Below are positions 7,575-16,474 of a stretch of 64,000 nt of DNA, in pieces (the first letter of the stretch is position 1; each line of letters begins with the position of its first letter). The notes under the pieces were generated by a model, which was not told the origin of the DNA, searched no databases, and worked only from the letters and a program-made list of their open reading frames with translations. Source of the stretch: Pseudomonas chlororaphis (GTDB lineage Bacteria > Pseudomonadota > Gammaproteobacteria > Pseudomonadales > Pseudomonadaceae); NCBI RefSeq assembly GCF_001921865.1, contig NZ_MSCT01000024.1:62001-126000 (forward strand), in the 5' to 3' direction. Position numbers and translations under genes: made by a program.

Positions 7575-7617
7575 GTATCGCGGGCAAGCCTCGCTCCTAC
7601 AGGAGCGGGGCTTTTTT
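7575..7617 (+). terminator. Terminator built from a REP half-element
   Basis: The REP sequence ATCGCGGGCAAG..CGCTCCTACA runs into a hairpin AAGCCTCGCTCC / GGAGCGGGGCTT (7586-7597, 7602-7613; one G-T pair) with loop TACA and a T-run on the plus strand. It should end transcription of the SCP2-like gene. Confidence 0.75.
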
Positions 7618-7624
7618 CTGGGCG

Positions 7625-9025
7625 TCAGTGCTGGCTGAACTGCGAGGCCAGTTCCCGCAGCAGGACTTCGGCTTCGAGGACTTTGCTGACCACGTCGTCG
7701 GCTTTGTCGCGGGACAGGCCGACGCGATCGAGCAGGGCGTCGGGGATGTCTTCGACGGGGCCGGAGCCGATGCCGCGGCTGCGTAGCAGGCGCACGGCCA
7801 GGCACACCAGGTTCGGGTATTCGGCGTAGGCGCCGTCGTAGCTTGGGTCGTGCTGGAAGCGCAAGGCGGTGGACAACTCGTCCGGCATGTCCCAGTAGCG
7901 CATCAGCCAGGCGCCGATCTGCTCGCGGCTGATGCCCAGCAGGTGCTGTTCGACGTAGCTGTGGCACAGGTGCGGGTTGACCTCCAGGTGGCGGCAGATC
8001 AGCGAGAAGTGCGGCGGGAAAACGTGGGCCAGCAGCAGGTAGCCGAAGTTGTGCAGCAGGCCCGCCAGGTAGGTCAGGCCGGCTTCCGGCCGCTGGGCCC
8101 GGGGCATGGCGCGGGTCAGGCCTTCGATGACGGCGGCGGTGTAGATCGACTGCTGCCAGTACGGCGTGCTGTGTTGCGGGTGGTCCTTGGGCAGGCTCAG
8201 GGTCTTGCCCAGGGCCAGGCCCAGCGCCAGGTTGATCACCAGGTCGAAGCCCAGCACACGGACTATGGCGTCTTCCACCGAGCGGATCTTGCCCGGCGAG
8301 GCGTAGTAGGGCGAAGCGGCCCAGCTCACCACTTGCGCGGCCAGGGCCGGGTCGGTTTCCACCACGCCGGTGATGTCGTCGATGGTGGCGTTGGGGTCGA
8401 CCCGCAGCTTGATGATCTTCTGCGCGGTTTCGGCGAGCGGCGGGATCTCGATGGTCGCTTCCAGGCGTTGCTGGATGCGCCGGGCGGTGAAGGCCTGCAT
8501 CGCCTGGGTGATTTCCTCGCGGTCGTCGTCCGGACGGTCGAGGTTCGGGCGGATGCGGCTCAGGGCTTCGCCGAAATTGCCGGCGCTGGCCTTGCTCAGC
8601 ATGCTCTTGAAGGCCTCGCTGGTGATTTCCAGCAGCAGGCCCGACTCGCCGGAGTTGATCAGCAGGCTCGGTTCGCGCAGCAGGCTTTCTTCATACAGGC
8701 AGGGCGAGCTGGTGAGCGCCGGCAGGCCGGGCAGCAGGCTCAGGTTGTGTTTGCCGAGCATGCGCTCCAGGCGTTCCGTCGAGACGGCGGTCAGGCGGCG
8801 GCCGGTCAGTTCGGCGAGGCGGTTGAGGTCCAGCAACTGGCTCTGCGGGAACAGCACCATCAACGCGCCGACGGCGTCGTCCAGCAAGACCGCCTGGACC
8901 TTGCGCGCGGCCGGCAGGCCAGGGTGGTCGAGCACTTCCGTGAAGCTGATGTTCAGCTTGCCGAGCAGCAGCCGGATTACAGACGGAGCGTGCGGGGCTG
9001 CAGTGGCGAGGGCGACTTCTGTCAT
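7625..9025 (-). CDS. YbaK/ProRS-associated domain plus HDOD domain protein
   Basis: 466 residues. The N-terminal part (about 15-145) resembles the YbaK/aminoacyl-tRNA deacylase fold. Residues about 185-400 form an HDOD domain, with IEIPPLAETAQKIIKL, an ETDPALAAQVVSWAASPYY helix typical of HDOD, and LLHNFG in place of a catalytic HD metal site. HDOD proteins are non-enzymatic regulators of signalling and motility in several bacteria; what this fusion does is not established from sequence. It is encoded downstream of recG on the same strand, 78 bases from its stop, and is convergent with the SCP2-like gene. Confidence 0.85.
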   Translation of the reverse strand: MTEVALATAAPHAPSVIRLLLGKLNISFTEVLDHPGLPAARKVQAVLLDDAVGALMVLFPQSQLLDLNRLAELTGRRLTAVSTERLERMLGKHNLSLLPGLPALTSSPCLYEESLLREPSLLINSGESGLLLEITSEAFKSMLSKASAGNFGEALSRIRPNLDRPDDDREEITQAMQAFTARRIQQRLEATIEIPPLAETAQKIIKLRVDPNATIDDITGVVETDPALAAQVVSWAASPYYASPGKIRSVEDAIVRVLGFDLVINLALGLALGKTLSLPKDHPQHSTPYWQQSIYTAAVIEGLTRAMPRAQRPEAGLTYLAGLLHNFGYLLLAHVFPPHFSLICRHLEVNPHLCHSYVEQHLLGISREQIGAWLMRYWDMPDELSTALRFQHDPSYDGAYAEYPNLVCLAVRLLRSRGIGSGPVEDIPDALLDRVGLSRDKADDVVSKVLEAEVLLRELASQFSQH

Positions 9026-9103
9026 GGTCTGTGTCCGTTTTCAAACAATTTCAGGAGTATAACCAGCTTGATCGGGGCACTGGTCCAATAACTGAGACGC
9101 GGC

Positions 9104-11179
9104 TCACACTTGGCCGTATTGCTGTCCGTGGCGCAGCCAGCGCTCCAGCAGCGGGCTGACATGATGCGGCCAGCGCTCCAGCAAGGCCTGGGCGGCATCG
9201 CGCACGGCGGGCAGCAGGTCGGCGTCGCGCATCAGGTCGGCGACCTTGAATTGCAGCAGGCCGGTCTGGCGGGTGCCGAGCATTTCGCCGGGGCCGCGCA
9301 GCTCCAGGTCCTTTTCGGCGATGACGAAACCGTCGTTGGTTTCGCGCATGATGCCCAGGCGCTGGCGGCCGATCTGCGACAGGGGAGGATGGTAGAGCAA
9401 GACGCAGTGGCTGGCGGCGCTGCCCCGGCCGACGCGGCCGCGCAACTGGTGCAGTTGGGCCAGGCCCAGGCGCTCGGGGTTCTCGATGATCATCAGGCTG
9501 GCGTTGGGCACGTCGACGCCGACTTCGATCACCGTGGTGGCCACCAACAGTTGCAGTTCGCCGGCCTTGAACTGGCCCATGACTTCGGCTTTCTCCGCCG
9601 GCTTCATGCGGCCGTGGATCAGGCCGACCCGCAACTCGCCGAGGGCGCTGCTCAGGTCTTCGTAGGTGGTCTGCGCGGCCTGGCAGGTCAGCTCTTCGGA
9701 TTCCTCGATCAGCGTGCACACCCAGTAGGCCTGGCGCCCTTCGGCGCAGGCGGCGCGCACCCGTTCGATGACTTCGACGCGCCGCGAGTCGGTGACCAGC
9801 ACGGTGTTCACCGGGGTACGGCCGGGGGGCAGCTCATCGAGAATCGAGGTGTCGAGGTCGGCGTAGGCGCTCATGGCCAGGGTCCGGGGAATCGGCGTGG
9901 CGGTCATGATCAGCTGGTGCGGGCACAGGCGCCCGCCCACGCCTTTCTGGCGCAGGGCCAGGCGTTGCTGGACGCCGAAACGGTGTTGTTCGTCGATGAT
10001 CACCAGCGCCAGGTTCTTGAACTGCACTTCGTCCTGGAACAGCGCGTGGGTGCCGACCACCATCGGCGCGCCGGCGGCGATCTGCTCCAGGGCCGCCGCG
10101 CGGTTCTTGCCCTTGAGCTTGCCGGCCAGCCAGGCGACTTCCAGCCCCAGGGGCTCCAGCCAGCGCTTGAAGGTGATGAAGTGCTGCTCGGCGAGGATCT
10201 CGGTCGGCGCCATCAACGCCACCTGATACCCGGCTTCCAGCGCTTGCAGGGCGGCGAGGGCGGCGACCACGGTCTTGCCGGCCCCGACGTCGCCCTGGAC
10301 CAGGCGCAGCATCGGCTCGGACTGGCTGAGGTCATAGGCGATCTCGTTGCCGACCCGCTGTTGCGCGCCGGTGGGTGCAAAACCGAGGTTCTTCAGGTAC
10401 TGCGCCGGTAGCCGGGTGGCCTTGGGCAGCGCCGGGGCGAGTTGCGAGCGCAGGCTTTCGCGCAGGCGCTGCTGGGACAACTGATGGGTCAGCAGTTCCT
10501 CGAACGCCAGGCGGTGCTGAGCCCAATGGTGACCCAGGGCCAGTTCGTCGACATCGGCGTCGGCCGGCGGGTGGTGCAGGTAGCGGATCGCATCGTCCAG
10601 CGGCGCCAGCTGGTAGTCCCGCGCCAGCTCTTCCGGCAGCCAGTCCGGCAGGCTGCGCGGGCCGAGCAGGGCCAGGCTCTGCTGGCACAGCATGCGCAGG
10701 CGCTGCTGGGTCAGGCCTTCGGTGAGCGGGTAGATGGGCGTGAGGGTCTGGTCCACGGGCGGTGGTTCGTCGCCGCTGATGGCGCGGTATTCCGGGTGGT
10801 AGATTTCCAGCCCCGAGGCACCGGGGCGAGCTTCGCCATAACAGCGCACGCGGGTGCCGCGCTTCAGTCCTTCCTTCTGCGCATTGCTGAAATGGTAGAA
10901 GCGCAGGCTGAGCCCGCCGGTGCCGTCTTGCAGGCGCACCAGCAGGCTGCGGCGCTTGCCCATCACCACGTCGGCGCCGCTGACGGTGCCTTCGATCACC
11001 GCGTCCTGCCCGGGGCGCAGCGCGCCGATAGGGACCACGCGGGTGCGGTCCTGGTAGCGCAGGGGCAGGTGGAACAGCACGTCCTGCAGGTTTTCCAGGC
11101 CGACCTTGGCCAGCTTTTCGGCCATGGCTTCGCCGACACCCTTGAGTGCCGTGACCGACACGTTCGACAGCTCAGTCAT
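9104..11179 (-). CDS. recG: ATP-dependent DNA helicase RecG
   Basis: 691 residues, the usual RecG length. The N-terminal wedge/OB domain is followed by the helicase core with Walker A GDVGAGKTVVAALA near residue 295, DEXH-type IIDEQHRFGVQQR, the TATPIPRTLAMS motif, and the C-terminal helicase motifs (VATTVIEVGVDVPNAS, QLRGRVGRG). RecG remodels stalled forks and branched DNA in recombination repair. It lies directly downstream of oxyR (9-base gap), an arrangement common in Pseudomonas where recG is read from the oxyR promoter. Confidence 0.97.
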   Translation of the reverse strand: MTELSNVSVTALKGVGEAMAEKLAKVGLENLQDVLFHLPLRYQDRTRVVPIGALRPGQDAVIEGTVSGADVVMGKRRSLLVRLQDGTGGLSLRFYHFSNAQKEGLKRGTRVRCYGEARPGASGLEIYHPEYRAISGDEPPPVDQTLTPIYPLTEGLTQQRLRMLCQQSLALLGPRSLPDWLPEELARDYQLAPLDDAIRYLHHPPADADVDELALGHHWAQHRLAFEELLTHQLSQQRLRESLRSQLAPALPKATRLPAQYLKNLGFAPTGAQQRVGNEIAYDLSQSEPMLRLVQGDVGAGKTVVAALAALQALEAGYQVALMAPTEILAEQHFITFKRWLEPLGLEVAWLAGKLKGKNRAAALEQIAAGAPMVVGTHALFQDEVQFKNLALVIIDEQHRFGVQQRLALRQKGVGGRLCPHQLIMTATPIPRTLAMSAYADLDTSILDELPPGRTPVNTVLVTDSRRVEVIERVRAACAEGRQAYWVCTLIEESEELTCQAAQTTYEDLSSALGELRVGLIHGRMKPAEKAEVMGQFKAGELQLLVATTVIEVGVDVPNASLMIIENPERLGLAQLHQLRGRVGRGSAASHCVLLYHPPLSQIGRQRLGIMRETNDGFVIAEKDLELRGPGEMLGTRQTGLLQFKVADLMRDADLLPAVRDAAQALLERWPHHVSPLLERWLRHGQQYGQV

Positions 11180-11188
11180 TGCGCCGGC

Positions 11189-12109
11189 TTAGTTCACGGC
11201 AGGCGGCTTGGCCACCGAGCACAGGCGGATCGAGTCGGCGAGGATCTCGATGGCTTTCGGCCGCGGGAAGCTCGCGCGCCAGGCGATGGCCACGGTGCGG
11301 AACGGTACGGGCGGGGTCAGTGGGCGCACTTCGATCACGCCGGGGGCGTAGTGATGGCTGTCCACCGCGGAGAGCGGCAGGATCGAGATGCCCAGGCCCG
11401 AAGCGACCATATGGCGAATGGTTTCCAGCGAGCTGGACTCCACCGTGGTGTGCTTGGCGCCGTCGCTGCCCTTGGTCAGGGTCGGGCAGGCTTCCAGGAC
11501 CTGGTCGCGGAAACAATGGCCTTCGCCCAGCAGCAACAGGCTCTTGTCGTTGAGCAGGCTGGCGTCGATGGTTTCTTTCTGGGTCCAGGGGTGGGTGCTC
11601 GGCATCAGCACGTAGAACGGTTCGTCGTACAGCGGCAGGGTCAGCACGTCGGCTTCGTTGAACGGCAGGGCGATGATGATCGCGTCCAGTTCGCCGTTAC
11701 GCAGCTTGTCGCGCAGCACGTGGGTGAAGTTCTCTTCGATGTACAACGGCATCTGCGGGGCGACCCGGTGCAGTTGCGGGATCAGGTGCGGGAACAGGTA
11801 CGGGCCGACGGTGTAGATCGCCCCGACCTTGAGCGGCGCGGTCAGCTGGTTCTTGCCGGCCTGGGCCAGTTCGCGGATGCCCTGGGCCTGTTCAAGGACC
11901 TTTTGCGCCTGGGCGACGATGCCTTCGCCGACCGGGGTCAGACGTACCGCACTCTTGCTGCGCTCGAAAATCAGCACACCGAGTTCGTCTTCAAGCTTCT
12001 TCACGCCCACCGACAGGGTCGGCTGGCTGACATGGCAACGCTCGGCCGCGTGGCCGAAGTGCTGCTCTTGGGCGAGGGTAACGATGTAGCGTAATTCTGT
12101 AAGAGTCAT
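11189..12109 (-). CDS. oxyR: Hydrogen peroxide sensor and LysR-type activator OxyR
   Basis: 306 residues. The LysR winged helix lies at about 1-60 (HFGHAAERCHVSQPTLSVGVKKLE) and the substrate-binding-like domain follows. The two redox cysteines fall at exactly 199 and 208 (GEGHCFRDQVLEAC), the positions of the peroxide-sensing disulfide in E. coli OxyR. It activates catalase and peroxidase genes. It is followed 9 bases later by recG, suggesting cotranscription. Confidence 0.97.
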   Translation of the reverse strand: MTLTELRYIVTLAQEQHFGHAAERCHVSQPTLSVGVKKLEDELGVLIFERSKSAVRLTPVGEGIVAQAQKVLEQAQGIRELAQAGKNQLTAPLKVGAIYTVGPYLFPHLIPQLHRVAPQMPLYIEENFTHVLRDKLRNGELDAIIIALPFNEADVLTLPLYDEPFYVLMPSTHPWTQKETIDASLLNDKSLLLLGEGHCFRDQVLEACPTLTKGSDGAKHTTVESSSLETIRHMVASGLGISILPLSAVDSHHYAPGVIEVRPLTPPVPFRTVAIAWRASFPRPKAIEILADSIRLCSVAKPPAVN

Positions 12110-12229
12110 AGCGGACGTCCATGAGGTTGCGGGCCAAGCATACCGGCTGCAATCGATAGACGCACGTTATCAGACGGAGTACTCGCTGTGACACCGGGCA
12201 ATGCATGCCGGCCATGGGCACAAAAGCAA

Positions 12230-12251
12230 AAAGGCACCTTGCGGTGCCTTT
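12230..12251 (-). terminator. Rho-independent terminator of the exbB-exbD-tonB operon
   Basis: Stem AAAGGCACC / GGTGCCTTT with loop TTGC. Read on the minus strand it is followed by TTTTTGCTTTT. It lies beyond the tonB stop and before the oxyR start, with a REPIN between it and tonB. Confidence 0.8.
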
Positions 12252-12271
12252 CATAAGAGTTGCCGTACCCT

Positions 12272-12370
12272 TGTAGGAGCGAGCTTGCTCGCGATCCGCG
12301 CAGCGGCCAAGCGCCTGTACTGTCCGGCATTGCCCACGCTGGCCTCATCGCGAGCAAGCTCGCTCCTACA
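12272..12370. repeat. REPIN (paired inverted REP elements)
   Basis: Two REP copies in inverted orientation: TGTAGGAGCGAGCTTGCTCG.. at 12272-12295 and its near-perfect reverse complement at 12347-12370, flanking a 51-base spacer between oxyR and tonB. Confidence 0.9.
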
Positions 12371-12385
12371 AAGGCGATGGTGCTG

Positions 12386-13132
12386 TCAGCGGCGACGTTT
12401 CTCCAGGGAGTAAACGAAGGGCGCGACGATTTCGATCGAGCCGTTGTTGAGCATGTCCGACGGTGGCTTGGGCAGCGGCTGGGCGCGGCGGATCATTTCC
12501 AGGGTGGCCCGGTCCAGATCGGCGTTGCCCGAACGGCCTACCAGTTCGTAGGACAGCACGTTGCCTTGGGCATCGACCACGAAACGCAGGCGGTTCAAGC
12601 CTTCCTTGCCGCGAGCCTGGGCGCCTGGCGGGTACTTCTTGTACTTGGCCAGGTGCGCCAGCAGCGTGCCTTGCCAGCTTTCCTTGGCGGCGACCTGTGC
12701 CGGCGAAGGGCCGGGCGCGGGGGCCGACGACGGAGCCGAAGTCGGCGTAGGCGGAGCGTCGCTGGGTTTCTCTTCGCTCGGCTTTTCCTTCACCGGTTCC
12801 GGCTTTTTCTCCACAGGCTTGGGCGGTTGCGGCTTGGGCTTGGGTTTGACCGGCTTGGGCACGGAAATCGTCGGTTTCGGCGCTTCCGCGAGTTTCGGCA
12901 ACGGCAACTCCTCGACCGGAGCCGGAGGCTGCGGTGGCGTCACGACCTTGGGCGGCGCGGGCGGAGGCGGTGCCGGAATCGGCGCCAACTCGACCATCAT
13001 CGCCTGGGGCGGCAGTTCGACCGGCATCGAGGAATGCCAGTTGAGCGCGAGCAGGATCGCGACCGCGTGGACGCCCAGGACGATGGCCAGGCTACCGCTG
13101 TAACGCGTCAGTTTTTGGCGCGTCGTGATCAT
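12386..13132 (-). CDS. tonB: Energy transducer TonB
   Basis: 248 residues. A single N-terminal membrane anchor (about 12-32) is followed by a long Pro/Lys/Glu-rich periplasm-spanning region (PKPVKPKPKPQPPKPVEKKPEP, about 40-150), and a C-terminal TonB domain (KYKKYPPGAQARGKEG, VVDAQGNV, DRATLEMIRRA). TonB couples the proton-motive force through ExbB-ExbD to outer-membrane siderophore and vitamin receptors. Its ATG overlaps the exbD stop by 4 bases (ATGA), indicating coupled translation in exbB-exbD-tonB. Confidence 0.95.
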   Translation of the reverse strand: MITTRQKLTRYSGSLAIVLGVHAVAILLALNWHSSMPVELPPQAMMVELAPIPAPPPPAPPKVVTPPQPPAPVEELPLPKLAEAPKPTISVPKPVKPKPKPQPPKPVEKKPEPVKEKPSEEKPSDAPPTPTSAPSSAPAPGPSPAQVAAKESWQGTLLAHLAKYKKYPPGAQARGKEGLNRLRFVVDAQGNVLSYELVGRSGNADLDRATLEMIRRAQPLPKPPSDMLNNGSIEIVAPFVYSLEKRRR

Positions 13133-13557
13133 TTCTTGGTAGCCGTCTCAAGTCCGACCAGACCGACCTTCAGGTATCCGGCGGCCCGCAGGGCATCCAT
13201 CACGCTCATCAGGTCGCCGTAATCCACGCCTTTGTCGGCCTGGAAGAAGATCGTCGTATCTTTTTTGCCCTGGGTCTTGGCGTCGAGGGTGGCGCCGAGG
13301 GCTTCGGCCTTCACTTCGTCGTCGCCCAGGTACAGGCGTTGGTCGGCCTTGACGCTGAGGAACACCGGCTTCTCCGGGCGAGGCGCCGGCTTGGCCGTCG
13401 AGGCCGGGAGGTCGACCTTGATGTCCACGGTGGCCAGGGGAGCGGCAACCATGAAGATGATCAGCAGCACCAGCATCACGTCGATGAACGGCGTGACGTT
13501 GATTTCGTGGTTTTCGGCGAGATCGTCTTCTGCGCCTTCTTTCAAATGCAGGCCCAT
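13129..13557 (-). CDS. exbD: Biopolymer transport protein ExbD
   Basis: 142 residues, the normal ExbD length. The N-terminal segment HEINVTPFIDVMLVLLIIFMVAAPL is the single membrane helix with the conserved Asp thought to carry protons. The rest is a periplasmic domain (VDLPASTAKPAPRPEKPVFLSV...). It forms the TonB energising motor with ExbB. The gene starts 6 bases after exbB and overlaps tonB by 4 bases. Confidence 0.96.
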   Translation of the reverse strand: MGLHLKEGAEDDLAENHEINVTPFIDVMLVLLIIFMVAAPLATVDIKVDLPASTAKPAPRPEKPVFLSVKADQRLYLGDDEVKAEALGATLDAKTQGKKDTTIFFQADKGVDYGDLMSVMDALRAAGYLKVGLVGLETATKK

Positions 13558-13563
13558 GGCTGA

Positions 13564-14550
13564 TTACCCTACTTTGACCACATGGGGTTGCGCAGTGCGC
13601 TCGGCGGTCGGCAGGTGATCCAGATCACGGCTGACCAGCAGCAGGACTTCCGCGGAGGCGTCGGATACCTGGGCCTTGTAGCCGGCGATGGAGCGGGCGA
13701 AGACGTTGTAGATGACCACCGCCGGGATTGCCGCGACCAGGCCGAGGGCCGTTGCCAGCAGGGCTTCGGCGATGCCGGGGGCGACGACGGCGAGGTTGGT
13801 GGTCTGGGTTTTGGCGATGCCGATGAAGCTGTTCATGATGCCCCACACGGTACCGAACAGGCCGACGAAGGGCGCGGTGGAACCGATGGTGGCGAGCACG
13901 CCGGTGCCGCTGCTCATGTTGCGGCCGCAGGCGGCTACCAGGCGCTCGAGGCGGAAGCTGACGCGTTCCTTGATGCCTTCCTTCTCGCGGCTGTTGGCCG
14001 ACAGGCGCATTTCTTCCAGCGCATCGTGGACCAGCAGGTTGGCCAGGGTGCCTTCTTTGGCGGCGGTGGCGCTGGCTTCCTTGAGGGTGGTGGCCTTTTT
14101 CAGGTTGAGGATCTCGCCGCGCAGACGACGCTTGGCGCCCATCAGCTCGAAGCCTTTGGCGATCCAGATGGTCCAGGTGATGATCGAGGCGATGGCCAGG
14201 CCGATCATCACGATCTTCACGATGATGTCGGCGTTCTGGTACATGCCCCAAGGGGACAGGTCGTGGGCCATGCCCAGGGTGTTGTCCGCTTCGAGGACTT
14301 CCGGCGCGTCCTCGGCAGGCTCGCCTTCGGCCGCCGCTGGCGCCACCGCGACCGGGGTGGCTACCGGTGCCGCGGCGTCGGCAGGCGCGTGGGCCGCCGC
14401 AGGAGCCGGGGTGCCGGCCGGCGCTTGCTCATCGGCGAAGGCCGCGGTCGGGGCCAGCAGCAGGCTGAACAGCAACGCGGCGGCCGCGCTCAGGGCGCGC
14501 AGCGGGCTTGGGCGTTGGGTTGGCGAAGCGGGGAATTGATTGCGTGTCAT
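13564..14550 (-). CDS. exbB: TonB-system proton channel subunit ExbB
   Basis: 328 residues from ATG 14550, the usual length for Pseudomonas ExbB; the frame is open to an ATG at 14625. There is a signal-like hydrophobic N-terminus, an Ala/Pro-rich periplasmic extension (about 45-110), then MotA/TolQ/ExbB membrane helices: one near IIVKIVMIGLAIASIITWTIWI and two in the segment with GTGVLATIGSTAPFVGLFGTVWGIM and EALLATALGLVAAIPAVVIYN. The upstream stretch 14626-14700 is AT-rich, as expected for an iron-regulated promoter, but I cannot point to a clear Fur box. Confidence 0.93.
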   Translation of the reverse strand: MTRNQFPASPTQRPSPLRALSAAAALLFSLLLAPTAAFADEQAPAGTPAPAAAHAPADAAAPVATPVAVAPAAAEGEPAEDAPEVLEADNTLGMAHDLSPWGMYQNADIIVKIVMIGLAIASIITWTIWIAKGFELMGAKRRLRGEILNLKKATTLKEASATAAKEGTLANLLVHDALEEMRLSANSREKEGIKERVSFRLERLVAACGRNMSSGTGVLATIGSTAPFVGLFGTVWGIMNSFIGIAKTQTTNLAVVAPGIAEALLATALGLVAAIPAVVIYNVFARSIAGYKAQVSDASAEVLLLVSRDLDHLPTAERTAQPHVVKVG

Positions 14551-14737
14551 GCTGGCCGGACCTGAGAGGGAAAAGGGTAAATGTCCTTCTAGGCCTCGCA
14601 GGGCCGAGAACAAATGGGTCGTCATTATTGCAACTAATTCTTGTTAACAGAAGTAATAGAGTATCTTTTTTTCTTTGATTGCTAGCCGCTCGTCCATTGC
14701 CGACGCTAGTCTGTGCCTTTCTGATAGGAGTTTTCTG

Positions 14738-15589
14738 ATGTCCGCCCCCTCTGTTCTGATCGCTGGCTGCGGTGATGTCGGCAGCCGTCTGGCGAATCAA
14801 TTACTGGCTGAAAACTGGCAGGTCCATGGCCTGCGGCGCACGGTGGCGCAATTGCCAGCCGGGGTGATCGGCGTGGCGGGCGATCTTTTCAGTGAGCAGT
14901 GCCCGTCCGCCTGGCCCACCGCGCCCCTGGATTACCTGGTGTACTGCGCGGCGGCCACCGAACACGACGAAGCCGGCTATCGCGCGGCGTACGTCGAGGG
15001 GTTGACGCATGTGCTGGCTTGGCTCAAGCAGAACGGGCAATCGCCGAAGCGCCTGCTGTTCGTTTCCAGCAGCAGCGTCTATGGGCAGAAGGATGGCGAG
15101 TGGATCGACGAAACCTCGCCCGCGCAGGCCGACGGTTATTCCGGGCGCGTGATGCTCGACGCCGAGCAGGTGGCATTACGCAGCGGCATTCCGGCCAGCC
15201 TGGTGCGCCTGACCGGTATTTACGGGCCGGGGCGCGAGTGGCTGTTGAGCCAAGTGCGCCAGGGGTATCGCGTGGCTATCGACCCGCCGCTCTACGGCAA
15301 CCGTATCCATGCCGACGATGCCGCGGGGTTGCTGGCCTTTCTGCTGCAGGCCGATCGACGCGGCGTGGCGCTCGAAGATTGCTATATCGGCGTCGACGAT
15401 GCCCCCGCACCGTTGGCGGACGTCGTGGGCTGGCTACGTGAGTACCTGGGGGTGACCGAGTGGGCGGACAATTCGAGCGTGCGCCGCTCGGGCAGCAAGC
15501 GCTGCAGCAACGCCCGGGCCCGGGCCCTGGGCTGGGAGCCGCGCTATCCGAGCTTTCGCGAGGGTTACGCGCAGATTCTCGAAGGCTGA
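14738..15589 (+). CDS. SDR-family NAD(P)-dependent oxidoreductase (YeeZ-like)
   Basis: 283 residues from ATG 14738, preceded by ATAGGAG. The Rossmann motif GCGDVGSRLA lies at residues 10-19. The sequence continues as an extended SDR/epimerase-like fold with RLLFVSSSSVYGQKDGEWIDE (the strand and Ser/Tyr region) and VRLTGIYGPGR. Substrate is unknown; the family includes sugar epimerase-like and uncharacterised proteins such as E. coli YeeZ. Divergent from exbB and convergent with a lipoprotein gene across a REPIN. Confidence 0.85.
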   Translation: MSAPSVLIAGCGDVGSRLANQLLAENWQVHGLRRTVAQLPAGVIGVAGDLFSEQCPSAWPTAPLDYLVYCAAATEHDEAGYRAAYVEGLTHVLAWLKQNGQSPKRLLFVSSSSVYGQKDGEWIDETSPAQADGYSGRVMLDAEQVALRSGIPASLVRLTGIYGPGREWLLSQVRQGYRVAIDPPLYGNRIHADDAAGLLAFLLQADRRGVALEDCYIGVDDAPAPLADVVGWLREYLGVTEWADNSSVRRSGSKRCSNARARALGWEPRYPSFREGYAQILEG

Positions 15590-15592
15590 GCC

Positions 15593-15665
15593 TGTGCGGG
15601 AGCGAGTGTGCTCGCGATAGCGGTGGCCTGATACGCCGCTGATCGCGAGCGAGCTCGTTCCTACA
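15593..15665. repeat. REPIN (imperfect)
   Basis: A diverged REP copy (GGGAGCGAGTGTGCTCGCGAT) faces an inverted copy (ATCGCGAGCGAGCTCGTTCC) between convergent genes. Both arms carry mismatches compared with the other REPs here. Confidence 0.8.
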
Positions 15666-15677
15666 GGAAGGTGGGGA

Positions 15678-16418
15678 TTATTGCTTTTCCAGCAGCCACT
15701 GACGCGCGCCTGGGGTGAGGGAAGGCACCTCGTCCGCCCGGGATGCGTTGATGGGCTGGAAGATCTCCAGCTGCTTGCCGTTACGGGCGAAGATCCATGG
15801 GTTGCCCTGGCCGTTGAGCTGTAGCCACAGGCTGTCGTAGCCGCCGCTCATTGATGCGCAGTCGCCGGCCAGGCACAGTGCGTAGCGATCGGCGCCCGGC
15901 AGGCCCATGACCTGGCCGTTGGGCTGGAACCGCACGATGCCGCCTTCGCCCGGGCCGTTGGCGATTTTCCACTCGCCGCCCAGGTAGGCCGAATACAGGG
16001 CTCGCTCGAAATTGGCGCCCAGGGGAGCACCTTCCGGCGCGGGGTCCTTGGGACGATCGAACACTTGTTCCGGCTCGTTGTCGTTGGCTTCTTGCTGCAA
16101 CTGCTTGCCGTCGCGCTTCAGCACGCTGGCGGAGCTGCCGTAGAAATCGACCTTCCAACTGTCGGACTCTTGCGCCAGCACCTTGCCTTCGACGTTTTCG
16201 AAGCCATTGGTGTAGCGCGCCTGGCTGGCCTTGGTGTTGACGTCCCATTCCAGGTTCGGGCCATAGCCTTGCAAGGCTTCGCGCAGCGGTCCGCCCTTGG
16301 CGGCGGCGTCGATGGCGACCTGATTGATCCAGGTGCCGCTGATGTCGCGGTCAGCGGGATCGCTGGCGCAGCCACCGAGGAACAGGGCGCATAACGAGAG
16401 GGCTAGCGCTTTGCGCAT
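15678..16418 (-). CDS. Uncharacterised outer-membrane-type lipoprotein
   Basis: 246 residues. Signal MRKALALSLCALFLGGCASD has the lipobox LGGC with Ser at mature position +3, fitting outer-membrane sorting. The mature protein begins DISGTWINQVAI, which resembles the start of small beta-barrel lipoproteins, and contains two Cys around ALCLAGDCAS. I do not recognise a named family. A homologue sits upstream of ridA in other Pseudomonas. It follows ridA on the same strand after 56 bases. Confidence 0.8.
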   Translation of the reverse strand: MRKALALSLCALFLGGCASDPADRDISGTWINQVAIDAAAKGGPLREALQGYGPNLEWDVNTKASQARYTNGFENVEGKVLAQESDSWKVDFYGSSASVLKRDGKQLQQEANDNEPEQVFDRPKDPAPEGAPLGANFERALYSAYLGGEWKIANGPGEGGIVRFQPNGQVMGLPGADRYALCLAGDCASMSGGYDSLWLQLNGQGNPWIFARNGKQLEIFQPINASRADEVPSLTPGARQWLLEKQ

Positions 16419-16474
16419 GGGGGAAATCCTTTCAGAACGAAGACGGCGCGGCGTGGGTAGCCGCGCCGGGCGTG

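Noticed and set aside
10442..12094. 550-residue open frame on the plus strand over recG/oxyR
   Set aside because: It is antisense to two clear core genes. Its low-complexity Gly/Gln/Val/Arg-rich translation is typical of antisense frames in GC-rich DNA, and it matches no family.
14626..14737. Fur box upstream of exbB
   Set aside because: The region is AT-rich and a Fur site is expected, but I could not match the 19-base consensus well enough to call one.
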